This document shows positions 1-6,990 of a stretch of DNA of 10,855 nt, piece after piece. The notes under the pieces are model-generated. The model was not told the origin of the DNA, did no database searches, and saw only the letters and a list, made by a program, of their open reading frames with translations. Every line of letters starts with the position of its first letter. The stretch's first letter is position 1. Made by a program: the position numbers and the translations under genes. The DNA is from an uncultured Gemmiger sp. (lineage in GTDB: Bacteria; Bacillota; Clostridia; Oscillospirales; Ruminococcaceae), in NCBI GenBank assembly GCA_944382805.1, contig CALWNS010000252.1, positions 1-10,855 of the forward strand, given 5' to 3'.

Positions 1-84
1 CTTGGAGCCGTAGTAGCCTTTCGCCAGTTTGAGGGTCTTGGTGCGACGCTTGTGCGTCATGGTAGCGCCTTTGATACGAGCCAT
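1..84 (-). CDS. rplT: 50S ribosomal protein L20, 5' part (runs off the left edge)
   Basis: The first 28 codons are present and the rest lies outside the window. The N-terminus reads MARIKGATMTHKRRTK and continues to a KGYYGSK segment, the basic start typical of L20. L20 binds 23S rRNA early in 50S assembly; in Bacillota and Proteobacteria it also represses its own operon by binding the mRNA leader. A good ribosome binding site (AAGGAGAT on the minus strand, about 93-100) supports the start at 84. It is the third gene of infC-rpmI-rplT, 52 nt after the rpmI stop with no terminator between them. Identity is secure from gene order and sequence. Confidence 0.95.
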   Translation of the reverse strand, partial: MARIKGATMTHKRRTKTLKLAKGYYGSK

Positions 85-136
85 GGTATTTTATCTCCTT
101 TATACAGTCATTCTCTTGCCAAAAAACAGGGCGTGC

Positions 137-343
137 TTATTTGCCGTAGGGCAGCATCCGGCGGACGGTGGCCTCGTTGCTCTGGTCCACATAGTGGTTC
201 ATGCGCAGGCCGCGGGTCAGCTTGGTGGTCTTTTTGGTCAGGATATGACGGCGTTTGGACGCATTGCGCTTGATCTTGCCGGTACCGGTCATCTTAAAGC
301 GCTTTTTGGCGCCGGAGCAGGTCTTGAGTTTCAGCTTTGCCAT
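137..343 (-). CDS. rpmI: 50S ribosomal protein L35
   Basis: This is a 68-residue, very basic protein, close to the usual 64-66 residues of L35. It starts MAKLKLKTCSGAKKRFKMTG and shows the family features: the KRFK-TG-GKIKR block in the first third, the RRHIL segment near the middle and a C-terminal R-MLPYGK ending. L35 is a small protein of the large ribosomal subunit. The start is preceded by TAGGAGGAAA on the minus strand. It lies 27 nt downstream of infC and 52 nt upstream of rplT in the conserved infC-rpmI-rplT order, so it is co-transcribed and probably under the same leader control. Confidence 0.96.
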   Translation of the reverse strand: MAKLKLKTCSGAKKRFKMTGTGKIKRNASKRRHILTKKTTKLTRGLRMNHYVDQSNEATVRRMLPYGK

Positions 344-370
344 TTTGTTTTCCTCCTAAAGAAGTTCAGT

Positions 371-898
371 TTACTTGTTGGGCGCGGGCGACATGAACAT
401 CATCATGCTGCGGCCTTCGAGCTTGGGCTGTTTATCGACAACGCCCTTGCCCGCAAGCGCTTCGGCGAAACGGTGATGCACGTCAAGGCCCAGGTTGGTG
501 TGCGCCATCTCGCGGCCGCGGAACCGGATGGAGACCTTGAGCTTGTGGCCCTGGGCCAGGAACTTGGCCGCCTGGTTGACCTTGGTGTTGAAGTCGTTGG
601 TGTCGATGTTGAGCGACAGGCGGATCTCCTTGACTTCCACGACCTTCTGGTTCTTTTTGGCCTCTTTTTCCCGCTTTTGCATTTCAAAGCGGTACTTGCA
701 GTAGTCCAGGATCTTGCAGACGGGCGGTTTGGCCTGGGGGGCCACCTTGACCAGGTCCAGGTCCTGGTCCATGGCCATGCGCAGCGCGTCGCGCGGGGAC
801 ATGATGCCCATCTGGGAGCCGTCGGCCCCGATCAGGCGGATCTCCTTGTCGCGGATGCGCTCGTTGATCTCCAGTTCTTTGGAATTGCTGCTGGCGAT
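371..898 (-). CDS. infC: Translation initiation factor IF-3 (proposed ATC start)
   Basis: IF-3 binds the 30S subunit, blocks premature 50S joining and checks start-codon and initiator-tRNA pairing. The 175-residue product matches the family's usual length of about 170-180. It has the N-domain INERIRDKEIRLI (residues 11-23) with the SPRDAL segment, a Lys/Glu-rich linker helix (about 74-92), and the C-domain IRFRGREMAHTNLG (125-137). No ATG, GTG or TTG fits the protein start. The frame is open upstream to 1072, but that extension runs through the leader terminator and has no IF-3 homology. A strong GGAGG lies 9 nt before an in-frame ATC (898-896) and only 3 nt before an ATT (904-902). Rare ATT/ATC starts are a known infC trait, because IF-3 discriminates against them and so limits its own synthesis. 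I prefer ATC on spacing; ATT is the alternative and gives 177 residues. Confidence 0.93.
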   Translation of the reverse strand: MASSNSKELEINERIRDKEIRLIGADGSQMGIMSPRDALRMAMDQDLDLVKVAPQAKPPVCKILDYCKYRFEMQKREKEAKKNQKVVEVKEIRLSLNIDTNDFNTKVNQAAKFLAQGHKLKVSIRFRGREMAHTNLGLDVHHRFAEALAGKGVVDKQPKLEGRSMMMFMSPAPNK

Positions 899-907
899 TG
901 GAATACA

Positions 908-913
908 CCTCCC
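908..913 (-). promoter_or_regulatory. Ribosome binding site that decides the infC start
   Basis: GGGAGG on the minus strand is the only strong Shine-Dalgarno near the start of the IF-3 homology. There are 9 nt between its end and ATC at 898-896, and 3 nt to ATT at 904-902. The spacing supports a non-canonical start codon and favours ATC. Confidence 0.75.
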
Positions 914-934
914 AAAAAGTTTGTAGATAGATAG

Positions 935-963
935 AAAAAGCGGCTGCCGAAAAAAGCAGCCGC
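935..963 (-). terminator. Intrinsic terminator (attenuator) in the infC leader
   Basis: Read on the minus strand, an 8-bp perfect stem (956-963 with 940-947: GCGGCTGC/GCAGCCGC) with a T-rich loop is followed at once by TTTTT (939-935). It lies between the operon promoter and the infC ribosome binding site, so it can only act as a regulated attenuator. On the plus strand no T run follows, so it does not serve ddl. Confidence 0.8.
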
Positions 964-1107
964 CGTACAAGACCATCCGCGCCAAAGCCGGCGCGCCGCG
1001 CGCACCCCTTTGGCTGTGTATGACCCGGGGCGTTCGCGCCCGCAAGGTGAACGGCGGCAGGCAGCTGCGCAAGGGCAGGCTGCAGGCCGGACGCTGCTTT
1101 TTTTACA
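935..1107 (-). promoter_or_regulatory. infC-rpmI-rplT mRNA leader, L20-type attenuation element
   Basis: This is a leader of about 170 nt from the predicted start near 1107 to the terminator at 935-963. An A-rich segment at its extreme 5' end (minus strand 1103-1093, AAAAAAGCAGC) is perfectly complementary over 11 nt to the 5' half of the terminator (960-950, GCTGCTTTTTT). The two structures exclude each other: long-range pairing gives read-through and the local hairpin gives termination. In Bacillus subtilis and relatives this operon is controlled by L20 binding to a leader with long-range pairing and a terminator (the Rfam L20 leader family). The regulator here is inferred from operon content; I did not identify the L20-binding rRNA mimic. 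Confidence 0.65.
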
Positions 1108-1113
1108 GCAGCT

Positions 1114-1142
1114 ATCATACCACGCCCCCGCCGCGTTGTCAA
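1114..1142 (-). promoter_or_regulatory. Sigma-A promoter of infC-rpmI-rplT
   Basis: On the minus strand, TTGACA (1142-1137) is followed by 17 bp and then TATGAT (1119-1114). The -35 is perfect, the -10 matches at 5 of 6 positions and the spacing is ideal. Transcription should begin near 1107 and runs leftwards through the attenuator. Confidence 0.85.
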
Positions 1143-1202
1143 GCGCCTTTTTGCGCCGCGCGGCCAAAAAAGCCGCCCGGCAAAATCTTTTTTATAAAAA
1201 TA

Positions 1203-1231
1203 TAGCCAACCGGTGCGGAATATGCTATTAT
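1203..1231 (+). promoter_or_regulatory. Probable promoter of the ddl-murI-DUF1934-argS operon
   Basis: TAGCCA (1203-1208) has 17 bp to TATTAT (1226-1231), about 53 bp before the ddl start. The -35 matches consensus at 4 of 6 positions. An overlapping TTATAA gives alternative -10 registers. It diverges from the infC promoter, with the two -35 boxes about 60 bp apart, so the regions upstream of both overlap. Confidence 0.5.
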
Positions 1232-1283
1232 TATAAGCTGTAATGCTGCGCGCACGCGCAGGCAAAGAGAGGATGGCACGGTT

Positions 1284-2399
1284 ATGAACAAGACAGGACC
1301 GATCCGGCTGGCGCTGTTTTTTGGCGGCGTTTCCAGCGAGCACGAGGTCAGCCGCGTTTCGGCGGCGGCCTGGCTGCAGGCGCTGCAGCAGCCGCCCTGC
1401 GCCGATAAGTACGAAGTCACGGCGGTGGGCATCACCAAGCGCGGGTGCTGGCTGCGCTACGCCGGCCCGGCGCAGAAAGTGGCCGACGGCAGCTGGGAAC
1501 AGGACGCCGCCGCGCTGACGCCCTGCGTGTTCAGCCCCGACCGCAGCCACCACGGGCTGCTGCTGCTCGGCAAAGGCGGGCCGCGCGTGCTGCCGGTGGA
1601 CGTGGCCGTGCCCATCCTGCACGGCAAAAACGGCGAGGACGGCACCATCCAGGGCCTGTTTGCCCTGGCCGGCGTGCCGTTTGTGGGCTGCGGCGTGCTG
1701 GCCAGCGCCGTGTGCATGGACAAGGCGGCGGCCAACACGGTGATGGACGCCGCCGGCGTACCGCACTGCGCCTGGCGCAGCGCCGCGCGCTGGGAGCTGG
1801 AATCCGACCCGGAGGGCGTGTGCCGCCGGCTGGAGGAAGCGCTGCCCTACCCCATTTTTGTCAAGCCGGCCAACGCCGGGTCCAGCGTGGGCATCAGCAA
1901 GGCGAAAAACCGCGCCGAGCTGCGCGCCGCCATCGACACCGCGCTGGCCGAGGACGACAAGGTCGTGTTTGAGGAGTTCGTGGACGGCCAGGAGGTGGAA
2001 TGCGCGGCCATCGGCAACCCGGACGACCCCGGCAGCGTGTTTGTGACCCGCCCGGGCGAGATTTTGGCCGGCGCGGAGTTTTATACCTACGACGACAAAT
2101 ACAAAAACGGCGTTTCGCAGGTGCTGATCCCCGCCCGCCTGAGCGAGGAAAAGCTGGACGAAGTGCGCGACACCGCCCGCAAAGCCTACCTGGCGCTGGG
2201 CTGCGCGGGGCTTTCGCGCTGCGACTTTTTTGTGGAGCGCCGCACCGGCCGCGTGCTGTGCAACGAGCTGAACACGCTGCCGGGCTTTACGGCCATCAGT
2301 ATGTACCCCAAGCTGATGGAACGCGAGGGGCTGAGCTTTTCGGCCCTGGCCGACCGGCTGATCGAACTGGCGCTGCGCAGGCGGAAAGGGGCGTATTGA
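1284..2399 (+). CDS. ddl: D-alanine--D-alanine ligase
   Basis: Makes D-Ala-D-Ala from two D-Ala and ATP in the cytoplasm, for the end of the peptidoglycan stem peptide. At 371 residues it is at the long end of the family. The N-domain has FFGGVSSEHEVS (residues 12-23), where E19 matches the substrate-binding Glu15 of E. coli DdlB. PILHGKNGEDGTIQG (110-124), the ATP-grasp FVKPANAGSSVG (192-203, with S200 matching Ser150), the omega-loop EFYTYDDKY (265-273) and NELNTLPGF (327-335) follow. Y273 stands where Ser/Ala-type ligases have Tyr216; D-lactate-using, vancomycin-tolerant ligases have Phe there, so D-Ala-D-Ala specificity is inferred. GAGAGG (1267-1272) precedes ATG by 11 nt, slightly long. 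Its stop overlaps the murI start by one base. Confidence 0.95.
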   Translation: MNKTGPIRLALFFGGVSSEHEVSRVSAAAWLQALQQPPCADKYEVTAVGITKRGCWLRYAGPAQKVADGSWEQDAAALTPCVFSPDRSHHGLLLLGKGGPRVLPVDVAVPILHGKNGEDGTIQGLFALAGVPFVGCGVLASAVCMDKAAANTVMDAAGVPHCAWRSAARWELESDPEGVCRRLEEALPYPIFVKPANAGSSVGISKAKNRAELRAAIDTALAEDDKVVFEEFVDGQEVECAAIGNPDDPGSVFVTRPGEILAGAEFYTYDDKYKNGVSQVLIPARLSEEKLDEVRDTARKAYLALGCAGLSRCDFFVERRTGRVLCNELNTLPGFTAISMYPKLMEREGLSFSALADRLIELALRRRKGAY

Positions 2400-3214
2400 T
2401 GGATACACGGCCCATCGGTGTGTTTGACAGCGGCCTGGGCGGTCTGACCGCCGTGCGCCAGCTGCGCCGGGTGCTGCCCGGCGAGGACATCATCTATTTT
2501 GGCGATACCGGCCGCGTGCCCTACGGCAGCCGCGGGCGGCAGACCATTTTGCAGTATACGCGGCAGGATATCCGCTTTCTGCTTTCCAAAAACGTCAAGT
2601 TTTTGATGGCGGCCTGCGGCACCGTTTCTTCGACCTACCCCACGGCCGAAGCCGCGCAGCTGCCGGTGCCCTATACCGGCGTGGTGGGCGCGGCGGCCCG
2701 CAAAGCGGCCGCCGCCACCCGCAACGGGCGCATCGGGGTGATCGGCACGGCGGCCACCATCCGCAGCGGCAGCTATGCGGCCGTGCTGCGGGAGCTGCTG
2801 CCCGCCGTACAGATCACCGCCCGCGCCTGCCCGCTGTTCGTGCCGCTGGTGGAAAACGGGCGCGTGGAGCCGGGCGACCCCATCACCACGCCGGCCATAG
2901 ACCTGTACCTGCGCGAAGTGCGCGAGGCCGGCGTGGACACGCTGATCCTGGGCTGCACGCACTACCCGCTGCTCAAGCGGCTGATCGGCGAATATATGGG
3001 CGAGGCGGTCACGCTGATCGACCCCGGCAAGGTGACCGCCATCGAGACGGCGGCCGCCCTTACGGACCTGGGGCTGGAAAGCGGCCGCGCCGCCGGGGGC
3101 ACGGCCCGCTATTATGTGAGCGATACGCCCGAGACTTTTGCCGAGCTGGAAACGCTGTTTTTGGGCGAGTACGCCGGCGGCCCGGTGGAACAGATCGCGA
3201 TCGAAAATTATTAA
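2399..3214 (+). CDS. murI: Glutamate racemase
   Basis: Interconverts L- and D-glutamate without cofactor, supplying D-Glu for MurD in peptidoglycan synthesis. The 271-residue length is typical. Visible motifs are IGVFDSGLGGLT (residues 6-17), FGDTGRVPYG (34-43), the first catalytic cysteine in AACGTVSS (C73) and the second in LGCTHYPLL (C186, H188). The first cysteine motif has Gly where the textbook ACNTA motif has Asn. I recall the CGTVSS form in some other Clostridia but could not check this. The frame is open upstream inside ddl, but homology starts at this ATG, which overlaps the ddl TGA by one base (TGATG) and implies translational coupling. DUF1934 and argS follow. Confidence 0.95.
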   Translation: MDTRPIGVFDSGLGGLTAVRQLRRVLPGEDIIYFGDTGRVPYGSRGRQTILQYTRQDIRFLLSKNVKFLMAACGTVSSTYPTAEAAQLPVPYTGVVGAAARKAAAATRNGRIGVIGTAATIRSGSYAAVLRELLPAVQITARACPLFVPLVENGRVEPGDPITTPAIDLYLREVREAGVDTLILGCTHYPLLKRLIGEYMGEAVTLIDPGKVTAIETAAALTDLGLESGRAAGGTARYYVSDTPETFAELETLFLGEYAGGPVEQIAIENY

Positions 3215-3229
3215 AAAGGATGGCCACCG

Positions 3230-3676
3230 ATGGAGGAAAAATATCTGATCACCATAAAGGGCACGATGGAGCAAAACGGCGAGCAGGACAGCGTGGAGCT
3301 GATGACCCGCGGCAAGTTCACCCGGCGCAACGGCTCTTACTACATTGCCTACGCCGAGACCGCGGCCACCGGCTACGACGGCTGCACCACCACCGTCAAG
3401 CTGAACGCCGACGCCAGCCAGGTCACCATGACCCGCTTTGGCAAGGTGCCCAGCCAGCTGGTGATCGAAAAGGGCGTGCGGCATATCTGCCACTACGAGA
3501 CCGGGTTCGGTTCGGTCTCGCTGGGCGTGGCTGCCGATGTGATCGACCCGGAACTGACCGAGGACGGCGGCCGCCTGCGGTTCAGCTATACGCTGGATTC
3601 CGGCGGCGAGAATTTCATCAGCCGCAACCTGGTGGACATCCGGGTGGAGCCGCTGCCCGAAGCGCCGCGCGTCTGA
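3230..3676 (+). CDS. DUF1934 family protein (YwiB-like, calycin-like barrel)
   Basis: This is a 148-residue soluble protein without signal peptide or membrane segment. Alternating beta-strand-like blocks (KYLITIKGTM, SVELMTRGKFT, SYYIAYAET, TTTVKL, QVTMTRFG, YETGFGSVSLGV, RLRFSYTL) and the N-terminal strand ending in a poor C-terminus fit the DUF1934/YwiB family, predicted to form a lipocalin-like barrel. Its molecular role is unknown to me. YwiB-type genes commonly sit directly before argS in Bacillota, as here (36 nt before argS). AAAGGA (3215-3220) lies 9 nt before the ATG. An ATG at 3220 is in another frame and lacks spacing. It begins 15 nt after the murI stop, so it belongs to the operon. 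Confidence 0.82.
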   Translation: MEEKYLITIKGTMEQNGEQDSVELMTRGKFTRRNGSYYIAYAETAATGYDGCTTTVKLNADASQVTMTRFGKVPSQLVIEKGVRHICHYETGFGSVSLGVAADVIDPELTEDGGRLRFSYTLDSGGENFISRNLVDIRVEPLPEAPRV

Positions 3677-3712
3677 CCCCCTGACCGGCATAGAATTTTA
3701 CGGAGGAACGCT

Positions 3713-5467
3713 ATGAATTACCACCACTACAACCCGCGCCAGGCCGCGCTGGCCGAAGCCCGCGCCCTGCTGGAAAAAGCCGCTGCCGCCGCCATGGCCG
3801 CCGGCGCGCTGCCCGAAGCCGAGCTGCCCGCCTTTATCGTGGAGATCCCGGCCGACGTAAAGAACGGCGACGTGGCCGCCAACCTGGCCATGGCCGGCGC
3901 GCGGGTGTTCCGCAAAGCGCCGCGCCAGATCGCCGAGGCCATCGTGGGCGCGCTGGATCTGACCGGCAGCCTGTTCGAGCGCGCCGAGATCGCCGGCCCG
4001 GGCTTTATCAACCTGTTTTTGGGCAGCGGCTGGTTCACCGGCGTGCTGCGCGCCGCCTGCAGCGAAAGCGACTACGGCCGCACCGACGGCGGAGCCGGCA
4101 AGCGCTATAACGTAGAGTTCGTTTCGGCCAACCCCACCGGCCCCATGCACATGGGCAACGCGCGCGGCGGCGCGCTGGGCGACTGCCTGGCCGCCTGCCT
4201 GGACTGGGCCGGCTACGAGGTCACGCGCGAATTTTACATCAACGACGCGGGCAACCAGATCGAGAAGTTCGGCAAGAGCCTGGCCGTGCGCTACTTGCAG
4301 CTGTATAAGGGCGAGGAGGCCTGCCCCCTGCCGGCCGAGTGCTACCAGGGCGCGGACATCGTGGCCCACGCCAAGAACTTTGCCGCCGAACACGGCGACG
4401 CCTATGTGGACGGCGATTTTGAGCAGCTGAAAAAGGATATCACCGCCTTTGCCCTGCCCCAAAACATCGAGGGTTTGCAGCGCGACCTGGGCAAATACCG
4501 CATCCGGTACGACGTGTGGTTCCACGAAAGCGACCTGCACGCCGCCGGCGCGGTGCAGGCCGTGGTGGACAAGCTGCTGCAAAGCGGCGCGTGCTACAAG
4601 GCCGAGGACGGCGCCATCATGTACCGCAGCGCCCAGTACGCGGCCAAGTACGGCGTGGTGAACAAGAAAAAGACCGACAGCGGCGAGGAGGAGGCCAAGG
4701 ACGAGGTGCTGGTGCGCGCCAACGGCATCCCCACCTATTTTGCCGCCGATATCGCCTACCACTACAACAAACTGGCCGTGCGCGGGTTCGACAAGGCCAT
4801 CGACGTGTGGGGCGCCGACCACCACGGCCATGTGGCCCGCATGAAGGGCGCCATGGACGCCGTGGGCCTGGACGGCAGCCGGCTGGACGTGGTGCTGATG
4901 CAGATGGTCAACCTGATGCGGGACGGCAAGCCCGTGCGTATGTCCAAGCGCACCGGCAAGGCCATCACGCTGACCGACCTGCTGGACGAAGTGCCCATCG
5001 ATTCGGCCCGCTTCTTCTTTAATATGCGGGAAAGTTCCTCCACGCTGGACTTTGACCTGGATCTGGCCGTGCGCAGCGACAGTGAAAACCCCGTGTATTA
5101 TGTGCAGTACGCGCACGCGCGCATCTGCTCGCTGCTGAAAAAGCTGGACGCCGCCGGCATCGCCTTTGCCGGCCCCGAGGCGGTGGACGCCGCCGTGCTG
5201 ACCGACGCGAGCGAACAGGCGCTGATCCGCCTGCTGGCGGCCTTCCCGGCCGAGATCGCCGCCGCGGCCGAGCGCTACGACCCCGCGCGCATCACCCGCT
5301 TTGTCATCGACCTGGCCACCGCCTTCCACCGCTTTTACAACGCCTGCCGCATCCTGGAGGCCGAGGGCGCCGTGCGCGAAGGGCGCATTGCGCTGTGCCT
5401 GGCCGTGCGCGGCGTGATCCGCAACGTGCTGACCATGTTCAAGATCGAAGCGCCGGAGACGATGTAA
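3713..5467 (+). CDS. argS: Arginine--tRNA ligase
   Basis: Class I aminoacyl-tRNA synthetase that charges tRNA-Arg with arginine using ATP. It has 584 residues, normal for bacterial ArgRS. Domain order: N-terminal Add-1-type domain (about 1-115), the HIGH-equivalent SANPTGPMHMGNARG (138-152), FYINDAGNQIEKFG (174-187), the catalytic Rossmann fold with WGADHHGHV (366-374), the KMSKS-equivalent VRMSKRTG (408-415) and a C-terminal DALR anticodon-binding helical domain beginning near YYVQYAHARI and ending at TMFKIEAPETM. The KMSKS loop in the form MSKR-TG is usual for ArgRS. The start has CGGAGG (3701-3706) 6 nt upstream. It is the last gene of the operon, with a terminator 14 nt after its stop. 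Confidence 0.97.
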   Translation: MNYHHYNPRQAALAEARALLEKAAAAAMAAGALPEAELPAFIVEIPADVKNGDVAANLAMAGARVFRKAPRQIAEAIVGALDLTGSLFERAEIAGPGFINLFLGSGWFTGVLRAACSESDYGRTDGGAGKRYNVEFVSANPTGPMHMGNARGGALGDCLAACLDWAGYEVTREFYINDAGNQIEKFGKSLAVRYLQLYKGEEACPLPAECYQGADIVAHAKNFAAEHGDAYVDGDFEQLKKDITAFALPQNIEGLQRDLGKYRIRYDVWFHESDLHAAGAVQAVVDKLLQSGACYKAEDGAIMYRSAQYAAKYGVVNKKKTDSGEEEAKDEVLVRANGIPTYFAADIAYHYNKLAVRGFDKAIDVWGADHHGHVARMKGAMDAVGLDGSRLDVVLMQMVNLMRDGKPVRMSKRTGKAITLTDLLDEVPIDSARFFFNMRESSSTLDFDLDLAVRSDSENPVYYVQYAHARICSLLKKLDAAGIAFAGPEAVDAAVLTDASEQALIRLLAAFPAEIAAAAERYDPARITRFVIDLATAFHRFYNACRILEAEGAVREGRIALCLAVRGVIRNVLTMFKIEAPETM

Positions 5468-5481
5468 GCCCCTGCGCAGCA

Positions 5482-5517
5482 AGAGCCTGTCCGCCATAAG
5501 CGGACAGGCTCTTTTTT
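5482..5517 (+). terminator. Intrinsic terminator of the ddl-argS operon
   Basis: A perfect stem of 13 bp (5482-5494 AGAGCCTGTCCGC with 5500-5512), loop CATAA, is followed by a run of six T (5512-5517). It lies just after the argS stop. It separates this operon from the next unit. Confidence 0.95.
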
Positions 5518-5712
5518 CTGTATGGGGCGGCGCTTTCGGCAAAGTGGGGGTTACGGCGGAGAACCCCGGCCCACGCGCGCGCAAAAGGGCGGTTTTGGGC
5601 CGTTTTTGCCGTATAGGTACACCGTACAAATTGATTATACCATATGTGTCAATGTAAAATCCAGTCTTTACCATGCACAAATATTTCCCCCAAGCTTTGG
5701 CGGTTCTGCGAA
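5518..5712 (+). other. Intergenic spacer before the large RNA
   Basis: No gene is seen. The first half is GC-rich like the genome; from about 5620 it turns AT-rich, which would suit an upstream promoter element for the promoter at 5713-5741. A weaker box pair (TTGATT, 18 bp, TAAAAT near 5630-5659) could be a second promoter, but the match is poor. Confidence 0.5.
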
Positions 5713-5741
5713 TAGACAGCCGGGGCCGGCCGTGGTATAGT
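5713..5741 (+). promoter_or_regulatory. Sigma-A promoter of the large noncoding RNA
   Basis: TAGACA (5713-5718), 17 bp, TATAGT (5736-5741): each box matches consensus at 5 of 6 positions and spacing is ideal. The first transcribed base is expected near A5748. No protein gene follows for more than 1.5 kb, so this promoter serves the RNA. Confidence 0.8.
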
Positions 5742-6031
5742 ATAGTCACAGAAAGAAAAGCGCCGGAGATAAGGAACCTGAAGGAAGTTCCAAGGCAGCC
5801 ACTTTCAAAAGAACCGAAGCGGCACAGCAAGGCAGAAAGATCGCTTTCTAAAGCAAGTTATCTCACCAAAAGCTTTTGAACCGTTTACCCTAAAAAAGTA
5901 AGCAGAACAAAAGCAAGAGGTAATTTTAGAAAGGACGTTTTTCTAACCAAAGCTGAAAGGCCAACGGTAAACTTGAAAGACGTGCAAAGGCTCTAGGCCG
6001 GCGGGATTCGTAAGAAAGGAGGCTCAGACCC

Positions 6032-6082
6032 ATGGTAAACTTTAAAGATCCCATTCATCACCGGCGGGCCTGGGCCTGCTGA
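6032..6082 (+). CDS. Possible 16-codon small ORF inside the large RNA
   Basis: An ideal Shine-Dalgarno, AAAGGAGG (6015-6022), lies 9 nt before ATG 6032. The frame encodes MVNFKDPIHHRRAWAC and stops at 6080-6082. The last 14 bases also form one strand of the strongest long-range helix of the RNA, so translation and folding would compete. The ribosome binding site may be coincidental in a purine-rich RNA. I list it only as a candidate for a dual-function RNA. Confidence 0.2.
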   Translation: MVNFKDPIHHRRAWAC

Positions 6083-6990
6083 AAAAAACGAACCACATTG
6101 ACAGCCGCAGGTCATTACCTGTAAAAAAGTTATAAAAAGCGATGTTGGGTTCGTAGAATAAACTCAGCAGACCCAGGACCCGTCAAAGTTAGGTCCAGCG
6201 TTTCAGATAGATCACCGTTAGAGAGCGAAGTTAGAAACCGTACCGCCCGAAACAAAGGTACCCGGAGGTCTACCGGGGCCGCAAAAGTAAGCAAAAGTTT
6301 TTTAAGGAATGAAAAACCAGCAGGTTTTTCAAAACGAACTTAAAAATCAACCGCTGAAAATGTTCCGAGTTTATGGTTCGGCCATAGCTGAAAAAGGTAA
6401 CTACAGATTTCCGGTGGGTTCCCACCCAAATATGGATATCCGTACAAGCACCGAAACTTTCTATCGATCATCAGGAGATACGCCAATGTACAGGTAGTAA
6501 AGAGGTTTATCCTCTGGCATCAGACCCCATCCCCCGCACAGTTCCGTTCGATCCCAAGCGTAGTCCCGAATCTTCTGCAAGCAAAACCCACAGGCAGCCA
6601 AACAAAATCAGATCGTACCCCATAGGTTATATGGAAGCACCGCATAACGAAGGTTATGGCCGAACGCATATAACAAAAGATGGCAGCCGAAATGAAATTG
6701 AATGGTACAGCAAAACGGCAGCAATGCCAGGTTGCGCAACCTGATGGCACAACTTCTTTCCCACAAAGCAGAATTCCGGTAAGACAAATCCAAACGCTAT
6801 GATCCCAGACGGAAAGGTTAAAGTTCGATCGCAAAAGCAAATGCGGGCTGTTCCTTGAAAAGCAAGCAGATAAACGCGAAACGCCTAGCTGCCAGGCAGC
6901 GCAGGGTTCCTAAGGTTTATCAAAGAGGAAAGCCGGCAAACCGAACAGATAAAAGTGGGTATGAGGCTATGACTCCAATCAAGCAGCATC

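Noticed and set aside
1154..1190. Hairpin GCGGC-CAAAAAA-GCCGC upstream of ddl
   Set aside because: Only 5 bp, with no adjacent T run on either strand; not a terminator.
5585..5615. GGGCGG/GGCCG with T runs, looking like a terminator
   Set aside because: Only a 3-4 bp stem can form. The strong argS terminator at 5482-5517 already ends the operon.
5630..5659. Promoter-like boxes: plus-strand TTGATT/TAAAAT, and minus-strand TTGACA with TATAAT
   Set aside because: The plus pair has 18-bp spacing and a 4-of-6 -35; the minus pair is only 7 bp apart. Neither competes with the promoter at 5713-5741.
3698..5830. 710-codon minus-strand ORF antisense to argS
   Set aside because: It is a shadow frame of a GC-rich gene: His/Gly/Ala-rich low-complexity product, with argS clearly real on the other strand.
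6309..6497. 62-codon plus-strand ORF in the large RNA
   Set aside because: AAGGA abuts its ATG with no spacing. The frame runs through at least three perfect hairpins (6310-6331, 6372-6386, 6413-6426), and I see no family resemblance. It remains the least implausible protein frame there.
6520..6840. 106-codon minus-strand ORF antisense to the large RNA
   Set aside because: It has a Cys/Phe-rich sequence without domain pattern, no clear ribosome binding site or promoter, and overlaps several hairpins.
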